Part shown: positions 1 to 6,317 of the stretch, one piece after another
Layout of the letters: each line of letters opens with the position of its first letter
How positions within the stretch are numbered: position 1 is the first letter of the stretch
Made by a program: the position numbers and the translations under genes
NCBI GenBank assembly: GCA_007120055.1
Contig: SKOL01000372.1
Coordinates: forward strand, 1-7,430
Reading direction: 5' to 3'
Length of the DNA stretch: 7,430 nucleotides
Origin: Anaerobacillus sp.
GTDB lineage: Bacteria; Bacillota; Bacilli; Bacillales_H; Anaerobacillaceae
The notes under the pieces: generated by a model
The model's input: only the letters and a program-made list of their open reading frames with translations
Database searches by the model: none
What the model was told of the DNA's origin: nothing

Positions 1-32
1 AAAAAAAAGAAGAAAGCTAAAGATTAGCTTTC
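1..32 (-). terminator. Rho-independent terminator of the ypbB-recS-ypbD-ypbE cluster
   Basis: Read on the minus strand, a perfect 9-bp stem (GAAAGCTAA / TTAGCTTTC, positions 12-20 and 24-32) with a 3-nt loop is followed by TTCTTTTTTTT running to the window edge. This is the classic intrinsic terminator layout. It lies 109 bp after the stop of the small membrane-protein gene, so it should end the whole leftward cluster. Stem GC content is low, so efficiency is uncertain. Confidence 0.75.
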
Positions 33-57
33 AACAAAGAGAGAAAAATAAGAGGTC

Positions 58-101
58 ATTTACATTTACTACTTTAACACGTATGTGTACTAAAGTAAAT
101 G
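58..101. repeat. Imperfect inverted repeat downstream of the ypbE-like gene
   Basis: CATTTAC at 58-64 is complementary to GTAAATG at 95-101. Inside it CTTTA-ACAC (72-80) can pair with GTGT-TAAAG (85-88 and 91-95) across a small bulge; the two pairings compete at the base. No T-tract follows on either strand, so it is not a clear terminator. It may be a 3'-UTR hairpin or chance structure in AT-rich DNA. Confidence 0.3.
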
Positions 102-141
102 AAAAATTTTAGAAAATTCAAAAACAACTATATTTTTTAAA

Positions 142-453
142 CTATAAGTTTAATCTTTCAATCCACTTTGGGTATGTAGTCACTAATACTACTAACACTA
201 AAAATAAAAATAACAAAATTCTAACGAGAGGAAATTTAACCTTCGTTTTATTTTTTTTAGTATTCGTTTGTTTCTCGCGTTTCTTTTGTCTTCGAGAAGG
301 TTGGGATTCAAGCTTACTTTTATTAAACTTTTCTTTTCTTGACGGAAGACTTAATACGTCAACAGCCTCCGTTTGATCTTCTAAATTTTCATCATGTTTC
401 TCTATACGTTTACGTAGTTGTTCAGCCTGATCTTCGTTAAAGTTTGATGTCAT
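142..453 (-). CDS. Small single-pass membrane protein, YpbE-like N-terminal part without LysM
   Basis: The predicted protein has 103 residues. Residues 1-75 are hydrophilic and charged: an acidic and coiled-coil-prone start (AEQLRKRIEK, 10-19), an LPSR motif at 36-39, then a Lys/Arg-rich stretch at 40-74. One hydrophobic helix (about 76-93) and a short tail ending RLNL follow. The N-in, basic-before-membrane layout and the LPSR region resemble B. subtilis YpbE, and the gene occupies the ypbE position after ypbD. YpbE, as I recall it, is about 240 residues with a long extracellular linker and a C-terminal LysM domain. Here the protein stops about ten residues after the membrane helix. I chose the ATG at 453 because GAGGTG (460-465) sits 6 nt before it; an in-frame ATG at 474 lacks such a site. 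It lies 100 bp after ypbD. Function is unknown. Confidence 0.7.
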   Translation of the reverse strand: MTSNFNEDQAEQLRKRIEKHDENLEDQTEAVDVLSLPSRKEKFNKSKLESQPSRRQKKREKQTNTKKNKTKVKFPLVRILLFLFLVLVVLVTTYPKWIERLNL

Positions 454-553
454 CCATATCACCTCAACTACCACAATATACTTAACCTGCTTTTATAGAC
501 TCTTTTTAAAATAACAGTACTCGTTGACAGAATAATCGTTTTTCTTATAACAA

Positions 554-1147
554 TTATACCTGATTTTTTTGATTACGGAAGCGTAAAATACAGCCTAATA
601 CAAAATCTATCGTAAAATGTACAAAAATTGGAACAAGTAAATTTCCTGTCCAGTGGTACAGCAAACCTAAAAAAAAACTTAAACTTACTACTACTGTAAA
701 AAGGACTATTTTACTTAAATATCTGAAGTGAATAATTGCAAATAGAATGCTTGCCGGCACTAATCCAAAATGAGTTTGCAATACACCTCTAAATAAAAGC
801 TCTTCTGAAAAAGCAATTACCGCTGCCAAAATAAATATATGCAAAACACTTCTATTACTAAAAACACGTTCATTAATTCCACCGTCATCTAACCAACTTT
901 TCGGAAAAACCTTCTCAAGCAACAGTTCCAATAAAATGATAACTATTGCACACCCTCCACCGATGACAAAAATATAATAAGGTTGCCACTTAAATAAACT
1001 TAGTACATCTTGTAAGCTGTCAAAAAGAAACAGACTTAAAATGATTGCAAGCACTACCATAATTAGCTGTGTGATGTATAAATTTAATAAAATTTCTTTA
1101 TCCGTCATTTTTTTTACTAGTTCCGATTGTTTCACTGCTTCATCCAA
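554..1147 (-). CDS. ypbD: CPBP-family intramembrane metalloprotease (YpbD)
   Basis: This 197-residue polytopic membrane protein carries the motifs of the CPBP (Rce1/Abi, PF02517) family. Motif 1 is EELLFR (E115, E116, R120), motif 2 is FAIIH (F136, H140), and motif 3 is HFTID (H177, D181). These residues are proposed to form the metal site inside the membrane. Hydrophobic segments are visible near 22-42, 57-77, 101-118, 128-141, 146-164 and 169-187. Family members cleave peptides or proteins within the membrane; the substrate here is unknown. It starts 6 bp after the recS stop, which implies co-transcription. The first start codon is TTG at 1147, with only a poor AAGG directly against it. A GTG at 1135 or ATG at 1105 are alternatives, so the N-terminus is uncertain. 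The symbol follows gene order plus family. Confidence 0.88.
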   Translation of the reverse strand: MDEAVKQSELVKKMTDKEILLNLYITQLIMVVLAIILSLFLFDSLQDVLSLFKWQPYYIFVIGGGCAIVIILLELLLEKVFPKSWLDDGGINERVFSNRSVLHIFILAAVIAFSEELLFRGVLQTHFGLVPASILFAIIHFRYLSKIVLFTVVVSLSFFLGLLYHWTGNLLVPIFVHFTIDFVLGCILRFRNQKNQV

Positions 1148-1153
1148 CCTTAA

Positions 1154-2665
1154 TCATTGATGAAATATTTTTTTTAACTCTTCTTGCCATGACTGAAATT
1201 CAAGACTTTTTATTGTAGATTCATTTGTAAAATAATCATGAAGATCGATTCCACAAACATCACAACATTTTTGGGGCTTATAAATTAAAGTTTCGTTAAA
1301 TTGAGCGAGTATAGTCTCTCTCCTACACCCTGTATGATTAGATAGCCATTGTTGAAATTCTTTAAACTTATTTTGCTTATAAGTTATCCTATCCTTAATC
1401 TTGTCTTTAAGGCTTGTTTTTAAGTCCTCAATAGTAATAGAATGTCGTTTATATTTATAATCAATCATAACACCATGTTCTTCCAAATGAAACCGAATAA
1501 ACCTCCACATAATTTCGCTTGTCCCTGTTTGTGTTAAAAGTTCATTTTCATTTACCCTTCGGAAACGATGATTGCTTTCTAAAGATGCAAATATAGCATC
1601 AATTTGTTCTTCATTAGGAAACTCCATTGTTAATAAGTTCATATGTAATGGAAGGTCTGACTCACTAAACAAAGTGACTGCTATACTTTCTCTTTTATCT
1701 CGGCCTGCCCTACCAATTTCTTGTAAATATGATTCCAACTGTAACGGAGCGTGAAAATGAATGACATAACGTATATTCGGCTTATTTATCCCCATTCCAA
1801 AAGCACTTGTACAACATATTAACCGAAGTTCATCGTTAATAAATTGCTGTTGAATTAATAAACGGTCATCATTATTCATCCCACCGTGGTAAAACGAAAC
1901 ATCTTTTACCCCTTCTTTTCTTAAAATAGAAGCAAGGTCCTCGGTCCATTTCCTAGAAGATGCATAAATAATTCCTGGACCTTGTAGGTTCTTAGCTAAA
2001 TAAACGAGCTCATTTATTTTTTCAGAAACTAAATGACCACAATCTTTTACGAGAATACTAATGTTTGGTCGGTCAACAGTATAAATATGGCTTTCAAAAG
2101 AAGTCAAATTTAACTTTTCAATAATATCTTGTTGTACTTCTTTTGTAGCTGTTGCTGTAATAGCTAGACATGTCGGGTTTCCTAACCTACCTCTTACTTC
2201 GTTTAGCTTTAAATAGTCAGTCCTAAACTCATGACCCCATTGTGATATGCAGTGGGCCTCGTCCACTACAAATAGTGAAATTTTCATATTCTTTAAGTGG
2301 TTCTGTATAGACCTCGATTGTAATATTTCAGGAGAGACGTAAATAATTTTATGCTTGTGAAGATCCTTCATGACAATCTCACGTTCATCATTACTTAAAA
2401 AACTATTTAGGGCCACAACCTCTTTTATTCCTTGACTTTTTAACTGCTGAACTTGATCTTCCATTAATGACAATAGAGGTGAGACAACAATCGTAACACC
2501 GTGTAACAAAAAAGCAGGTAATTGATAACAGAGTGACTTACCCGATCCTGTAGGAAGCATTGCTAATACATTTTTGTTTTTTAAGAGGTCATTTATTATC
2601 TCCTTTTGTCCTAGACGAAAAGATGTTAATTTAAATTTTTCATACAAGATTTGCATTACTTCCAT
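1154..2665 (-). CDS. recS: RecQ-family ATP-dependent DNA helicase, short RecS type
   Basis: The product is a 503-residue superfamily 2 helicase that unwinds DNA 3' to 5' using ATP, in recombination and fork repair. Motifs in order are FRLGQ (16-20, motif 0), LPTGSGKS (37-44, Walker A), DEAH (135-138), the RecQ aromatic-rich loop SQWGHEFRTDY (141-151), TATAT (170-174), YHGGM (259-263), FGMGINKPNIRYVIH (289-303) and QEIGRAGRD (315-323, arginine fingers). A zinc-binding part follows with C447, C467, C468 and C471. The protein ends soon after, so the RQC winged helix and HRDC domain of full RecQ proteins (about 600 residues) are missing, as in B. subtilis RecS (about 496). The ATG at 2665 has AGGAGG at 2672-2677, 6 nt away. 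The start overlaps the ypbB end by 26 bp, suggesting translational coupling. The symbol recQ is also used for this gene. Confidence 0.95.
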   Translation of the reverse strand: MEVMQILYEKFKLTSFRLGQKEIINDLLKNKNVLAMLPTGSGKSLCYQLPAFLLHGVTIVVSPLLSLMEDQVQQLKSQGIKEVVALNSFLSNDEREIVMKDLHKHKIIYVSPEILQSRSIQNHLKNMKISLFVVDEAHCISQWGHEFRTDYLKLNEVRGRLGNPTCLAITATATKEVQQDIIEKLNLTSFESHIYTVDRPNISILVKDCGHLVSEKINELVYLAKNLQGPGIIYASSRKWTEDLASILRKEGVKDVSFYHGGMNNDDRLLIQQQFINDELRLICCTSAFGMGINKPNIRYVIHFHAPLQLESYLQEIGRAGRDKRESIAVTLFSESDLPLHMNLLTMEFPNEEQIDAIFASLESNHRFRRVNENELLTQTGTSEIMWRFIRFHLEEHGVMIDYKYKRHSITIEDLKTSLKDKIKDRITYKQNKFKEFQQWLSNHTGCRRETILAQFNETLIYKPQKCCDVCGIDLHDYFTNESTIKSLEFQSWQEELKKIFHQ

Positions 2666-3716
2666 TGTTAACCTCCTTTTTAGCTAAAGTTAAACGAATC
2701 GCAAAATACGAAACACGATGATTTAGTTCTTCTTTTATTTCTTTTAACCTTTTTGTTTTTAGAAAGTTAATTGTACTATTAATCATTGATTGATCCTCTT
2801 TAGTAACAAATGGGTCGATCGAAAAACTTTTTATAGACATAGCAATTTCTACAACATGATCTTCTACTGTACTCACCTTTAACCCCCTTCTCATCGCTAT
2901 ATCATCTATACTTAGCCCTTCCTTTAAAAGGCTATATGTACTTTTAGCTGTTTCAGTTAGATAGGAATGTTTCAGTACGTCATCTAACAAACTATGTAGG
3001 ATAGGAAATGCATCTTTTTGTCTTGTAACAAATCGGATCATACCATGAACAGTGTTTAAAAAAAGTAAATGACTATAAAAATGATTAACTGATAACTTAC
3101 TTGCTATTTGTTCATTTGTAAGACCAATTCGATGGCTACCACTTAACCTTAAAACAAAAATAGTCGCTTCTTTCTCAGAAAATTGTTTTAATACCTCATT
3201 TAACTCCGTATATATTTGATTTGTCAATTTATCAAGTTGATTAGTTGATGTCGTTAAGTAACCTCTAACCCATGTTTGTATATTTCGGTCTTTAATAATT
3301 GGCAAAAAATTATTCTTATCGATTTTTAAAAACGATAAACATTGACTAGTTAATACAATCCTTCTCCAAAATAGTTCTGCTATATCTTTATAAATATAGC
3401 CATTTAAATGGTGCGGCAGCGGATTTTCGTTCATTTTCCTACGTAAAAACTGCTCTCCTTTTTCAGTTAATATAAATCGCTGTTCACTACATTCAACGAT
3501 TAAACTTTTCTCGGATAGAGTATTAATCACTTCAATAACGGTGTCTCTTTCTAACTGTTTATATACACCAAAAAGTGGCGCCATTTTAAACAAATGGCAG
3601 TCTTGAATCGTTTGTGCTGATTTTTTCCCTTTAAGAATGTGATATGCGCCAAATACCGTTCGATTTCCATTAAATTGTTTGATCATATAAGTTAAAATTA
3701 CAATTAAGTAGTCCAC
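2640..3716 (-). CDS. ypbB: Helicase-associated winged-helix/HTH protein (YpbB)
   Basis: This 358-residue protein matches YpbB by length and by position directly before recS. Residues about 20-92 contain a pattern (ILKGKKS at 27-33, then LFG, then a predicted helix and LTEKGEQFL at 83-91) that resembles the RQC winged helix of full-length RecQ. Residues about 252-345 form a helix-turn-helix module (TYSLLKEGLSIDDIAMRRGL, 260-279, followed by STVEDH) like the HTH_40 domain that ends some RecQ helicases. The middle is helical and unrecognised. No membrane segments or catalytic motif are seen. It is probably a cytoplasmic DNA-binding partner of RecS; this is inference. GTG at 3716 is chosen because AGGAG (3725-3729) lies 8 nt upstream; an in-frame ATG ten codons later has no such site. 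It is the first gene of the leftward cluster, and no convincing promoter was found for it. Confidence 0.88.
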   Translation of the reverse strand: MDYLIVILTYMIKQFNGNRTVFGAYHILKGKKSAQTIQDCHLFKMAPLFGVYKQLERDTVIEVINTLSEKSLIVECSEQRFILTEKGEQFLRRKMNENPLPHHLNGYIYKDIAELFWRRIVLTSQCLSFLKIDKNNFLPIIKDRNIQTWVRGYLTTSTNQLDKLTNQIYTELNEVLKQFSEKEATIFVLRLSGSHRIGLTNEQIASKLSVNHFYSHLLFLNTVHGMIRFVTRQKDAFPILHSLLDDVLKHSYLTETAKSTYSLLKEGLSIDDIAMRRGLKVSTVEDHVVEIAMSIKSFSIDPFVTKEDQSMINSTINFLKTKRLKEIKEELNHRVSYFAIRLTLAKKEVNNGSNANLV

Positions 3717-3825
3717 TACATCAACTCCTAAAACAGTTCAAATATATTATCGGCATATTATTGTATTACATTTTAAACATTTATTATCTGTTTTTCGACT
3801 GCTTTCGAATTTTTTTTTACTATAA

Positions 3826-4314
<489 letters not shown>

Positions 4315-4323
4315 TTAATCATT

Positions 4324-4361
4324 CTAAAGCTTCCACTTTACAGTGGAAGCTTTAGTTTTTT
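4324..4361 (+). terminator. Rho-independent terminator of fer
   Basis: A perfect 14-bp stem (CTAAAGCTTCCACT at 4324-4337, AGTGGAAGCTTTAG at 4342-4355) with a 4-nt loop is followed by six T at 4356-4361. It begins 9 bp after the fer stop. The leftward regulator gene ends only 5 bp beyond, so the same hairpin lies just past its stop; there it lacks a T-tract and would terminate less well. Confidence 0.95.
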
Positions 4362-4365
4362 AACA

Positions 4366-4998
4366 TTATAATAATTTTATATGATCTTTTTTCACTTCTA
4401 ACTTACCTTGCTTTTCTAGCTTTTTTAATTGTCTCGTTACAGTTTCCCGAGACGCCCCTACAATATTCCCTAATTCTTGATGGGTCAAATGAACTTTTTC
4501 TGCTTGGGTTAATTGCCCCACCTGCTTTAAAGCAGAAAAAAGACGGTCCTCAACGTTTAATGAAAGCATATCATTTAACTTTCGTTGTAACAGAAAAATC
4601 TTTTTATTCATCACTTTAATGATCCTAAATGCTAGTTCAGGGTGTGTTTCAATAAAACGCTCAAAAGCCACAATCGGTACCATTAATACTTCAGCTTGCT
4701 TTTTGGCGGTTGCCGTCCCAGGGTATGGTCCATCATCAAAAAAGCCTGTATGAGGGAAAATTTCACCACTCGTTAAAATGTTAATTAAGGATTCTTCACC
4801 ATCTTCACTTAACTTACTTACAAGGACAGTTCCTTTTCCTAAAACATATAAAAATTTCCGTTCATCACCTTCTGAAAATAATATTTCCTTGTCCTCAAAT
4901 TTTTTCTCGATCGCTTGTGCTAAAAGAGGGGTTATCTCTTCATCCGTTAAACCTTGGAAGAAATCCATTTTTTTTAATAAAGTTTGCCATTCTTTCAT
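4366..4998 (-). CDS. Crp/Fnr-family transcriptional regulator
   Basis: This 210-residue protein has a cyclic-nucleotide-binding-like beta-roll (about 11-110), a long dimerisation helix (about 112-148) and a Crp-type winged HTH (about 150-208; LTHQELGNIVGASRETVTRQ at 171-190). It contains no cysteine, so it cannot hold an Fnr-type Fe-S cluster. The pocket segment GFFDDGPYPGT (85-95) replaces the Arg-Ser pair that contacts cAMP in E. coli CRP with P93-G94, and the Gly-Glu pair is replaced too. A cAMP response is therefore unlikely and the ligand is unknown. ATG at 4998 has AAGGAG 6-7 nt upstream. It follows the GntR-type gene by 21 bp and should share its transcript. Two regulators in one operon suggest joint control of a pathway whose genes are not visible here. 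Confidence 0.9.
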   Translation of the reverse strand: MKEWQTLLKKMDFFQGLTDEEITPLLAQAIEKKFEDKEILFSEGDERKFLYVLGKGTVLVSKLSEDGEESLINILTSGEIFPHTGFFDDGPYPGTATAKKQAEVLMVPIVAFERFIETHPELAFRIIKVMNKKIFLLQRKLNDMLSLNVEDRLFSALKQVGQLTQAEKVHLTHQELGNIVGASRETVTRQLKKLEKQGKLEVKKDHIKLL

Positions 4999-5019
4999 GA
5001 TAATCTCCTTAACTTGTTA

Positions 5020-5715
5020 CTAATTAATAAATAACTCTTTTTCAATACCGACGATATGTTCCATCATTTTTTTATAAGCTAAACCAGAATCCTTATTTTT
5101 TATCGCCTGAAAAATGGCATAATGTTCATCATATAATTGCCTCATCTTTTCATCATTGGAATAAAGGAATAACTGTCTAGCTTCACGCATTGACTCTTGC
5201 ATCGTTTCAGAAATCGTTGTCATTAAACGATAAAGCATTTCGTTTTTTGAAGCTTTTACAATAGCCATATGAAATTCGATATCCGCTTCTTCCCCTAAAC
5301 CTCCGTCCCCTTCAAATTTTTTCATCTTAGCGAGAATTCCTTCTAACTTATCGATGTCTTCAGATGTCCGGTTATCAGCAGCTAGTGATGCAGCACCCGT
5401 TTCGTTAAATTTACGTATATCAAATAATTGACGAATATCATCTTCTTGTAAAACTCGAGGAATCATTTTATTAGTAACATCAAAATCAATTTTTTTTACG
5501 AATGTCCCTTCACCTTGACGAATTTCGATATAACCCATAGCCTTTAAAGCGCTAAGAGCTTCTCTAATCGCCGATCTTCCGACATTAAAATCTTCGGCAA
5601 GTTGTTGTACAGATGAAAGACGCTCTCCTGGTTTTACCTCGCCACTTAATATCATTTCTGTTAATTGTTCAGCAACAATTTCATATATTTTTTTGGGCTT
5701 TACTTGCTTTATCAT
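5020..5715 (-). CDS. FadR-subfamily GntR regulator, LutR-like
   Basis: The protein has 231 residues. Residues 8-74 form a GntR winged HTH with the recognition helix in NVGRSAIREALSALKAMG (44-61) and the wing RQGEGTFVKK (66-75). Residues about 93-222 form an all-helical FCD ligand domain (PF07729) with the usual metal-site residues D145, H149, H198 and H220, which bind a divalent metal and often a carboxylate ligand. Parts such as REALSALKAMG and GELGE/ADxxFH-like segments closely resemble B. subtilis LutR, the repressor of L-lactate utilisation genes. LutR-like is a good guess, but no lutABC genes are in the window, so no symbol is given. ATG at 5715 is preceded by GAGAGG 9 nt away. A sigma-A promoter and operator-like palindromes lie upstream, consistent with autoregulation. 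It heads an operon with the Crp-like gene. Confidence 0.92.
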   Translation of the reverse strand: MIKQVKPKKIYEIVAEQLTEMILSGEVKPGERLSSVQQLAEDFNVGRSAIREALSALKAMGYIEIRQGEGTFVKKIDFDVTNKMIPRVLQEDDIRQLFDIRKFNETGAASLAADNRTSEDIDKLEGILAKMKKFEGDGGLGEEADIEFHMAIVKASKNEMLYRLMTTISETMQESMREARQLFLYSNDEKMRQLYDEHYAIFQAIKNKDSGLAYKKMMEHIVGIEKELFIN

Positions 5716-5738
5716 ATTCCAAATCCTCTCACTTTTTT

Positions 5739-5773
5739 AAGGGTTTATTTCCATTCTTTTTTAATAAACTCTT
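5739..5773 (-). promoter_or_regulatory. Hairpin in the leader of the gntR-crp operon
   Basis: AAGGGTTTATT (5739-5749) and AATAAACTCTT (5763-5773) pair over 11 positions with one mismatch in the minus-strand RNA. The loop is 13 nt. It falls in the predicted leader of about 115 nt, some 10 nt upstream of the ribosome binding site. Role unknown; it may be chance. Confidence 0.3.
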
Positions 5774-5802
5774 TGACCAACTTTACATCCACTTATAAAT
5801 CA

Positions 5803-5833
5803 CATCAGATTCATCTGATGACTTGTCACACAA
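5803..5833. promoter_or_regulatory. Operator-like palindromes for the GntR regulator
   Basis: Two signals lie side by side. CATCAGAT-TC-ATCTGATG (5803-5820) is a perfect 8-bp inverted repeat, and contains TCATC-T-GATGA (5811-5821), which matches a TCATC-N-GATGA motif I recall for LutR (unverified). TTGTCACACAA (5823-5833) fits the FadR-subfamily consensus TNGTNNNACNA at every fixed base. Both lie at or just after the predicted transcription start (about 5831), an ideal place for repression. Confidence 0.6.
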
Positions 5834-5837
5834 TTAA

Positions 5838-5866
5838 ATTGTACCTATAAACTGGCAAAGATTCAA
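5838..5866 (-). promoter_or_regulatory. Sigma-A promoter of the gntR-crp operon
   Basis: On the minus strand TTGAAT (5861-5866) and TACAAT (5838-5843) are separated by exactly 17 bp. Transcription would begin near 5831, directly over the FadR-type box, and leave a leader of about 115 nt. Confidence 0.7.
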
Positions 5867-5899
5867 ACAAATATTGTATTTTTAATAGTAGCAAACTAA

Positions 5900-6106
5900 T
5901 TTTCGTACAATACTATCATGACGGTTAATTGTCCACGCTCGTTCATGAAACTCACCTGTCATTTCTTTTACAAACTCTCATGACGATCACCATCTAATCT
6001 AGAAAAAGGCGACTGCTTTCCCTCACTTCACCTTGACCTTCTGCCGAATCTCAGACGTTCGTTCGCAAAAGCAGCCGCCTTTTTTCATACAAAACTCTCA
6101 TGGCGG
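5900..6106 (-). repeat. Three degenerate copies of a short motif
   Basis: On the minus strand a motif approximating CGTCATGAGAGTTTTGTA then GAAAA occurs at 5900-5924, 5962-5986 and 6080-6106. The ATG triplets lie at 5917-5919, 5979-5981 and 6099-6101, giving spacings of 62 and 120 bp. Copies two and three also share a second block (CCATCTAATCT / CCATCTAACCT) after a 7-bp length difference. The short frames that begin at these ATGs close after 7 to 16 codons and lack ribosome binding sites. Confidence 0.5.
6003..6085. repeat. Long-loop hairpin, possible bidirectional terminator or small RNA
   Basis: AAAAAGGCGACTGCTTT (6003-6019) pairs with AAAGCAGCCGCCTTTTT (6068-6084) over 17 positions with one A-C mismatch. 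The 48-nt interior lacks strong structure. Both strands end in a run of T after the GC core, so it could terminate transcription either way. It is flanked on both sides by related direct repeats (5970-6007 and 6089-6134). Confidence 0.5.
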
Positions 6107-6170
6107 CATGCCTGCTTCCATCTAACCTGAAAAGTCAGCCGGGACTCCTAACCAACCAACTTTTACACAC

Positions 6171-6285
6171 AAAAAGAGTGTCCCAAAATTATCAGTTCAC
6201 TATAGAAACTAAAATAGACATAACGAGATTACACTTGTCTGTATTTAGTGCTACGTTAATAATTGACAATTTGTTTGAGACACCC
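6171..6285 (-). mobile_element. MITE-like inverted-repeat element, also a likely terminator
   Basis: The ends GAGTGTCCCAAA (from 6176) and the complement GGGTGTCTCAAA (ending 6285) are inverted copies. The similarity continues inward about 10 bases (ATTATCAGTT versus ATTGTCAATT) after a short length difference. Inside, ACTAAAATAGACA (6208-6220) pairs with TGTCTGTATTTAGT (6236-6249), so nearly the whole 110 bp folds back. It encodes no transposase and no target duplication is clear. In minus-strand RNA the outer 12 bp pair fully with G-U pairs and are followed by TTTTT (complement of 6171-6175), 32 bp after the peptidase stop, fitting a terminator for that gene. Confidence 0.5.
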
Positions 6286-6317
6286 TTATGAATTTCATTA
6301 AATTGTTGTTTATGAGT

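Larger units (their letters stand above)
5867..6317. other. Gene-free, repeat-rich intergenic region
   Basis: No open frame in this 451-base stretch has a ribosome binding site and a protein-like product. It consists of three short motif copies (5900-6106), a long-loop hairpin (6003-6085) flanked by related direct repeats, and a MITE-like element (6176-6285). The central part (6003-6120) is visibly richer in GC than the surrounding spacers, which suggests acquired or conserved repeat material rather than plain spacer. Confidence 0.6.

Noticed and set aside
33..141. Possible frameshifted LysM remnant after the YpbE-like stop
   Set aside because: The stretch before the terminator is too short for a LysM domain and the frame I read closes after seven codons.
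1572..1754. Small forward open frame inside recS
   Set aside because: It lies opposite strongly conserved helicase motifs and has no ribosome binding site or recognisable protein features.
4778..5023. Forward open frame across the start of the Crp-like gene
   Set aside because: It is antisense to a well-supported regulator and has no family features.
5613..5850. Two overlapping forward frames over the gntR start and promoter
   Set aside because: They are Phe- and Leu-rich readings of AT-rich DNA that overlap the promoter and operators, with no start signal.
6052..6065. Sequence matching 12 of 14 positions of the Bacillus LexA (SOS) box
   Set aside because: One half-site is broken in its core, it lies in the loop of a hairpin element, and no gene starts nearby.
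5900..6134. CRISPR array
   Set aside because: Repeats are degenerate, only three in number and unequally spaced, and no cas genes are present.
6100..6291. Forward open frame of 63 codons through the repeat region
   Set aside because: It spans repeat blocks and the MITE-like element, lacks a ribosome binding site and gives no recognisable protein.
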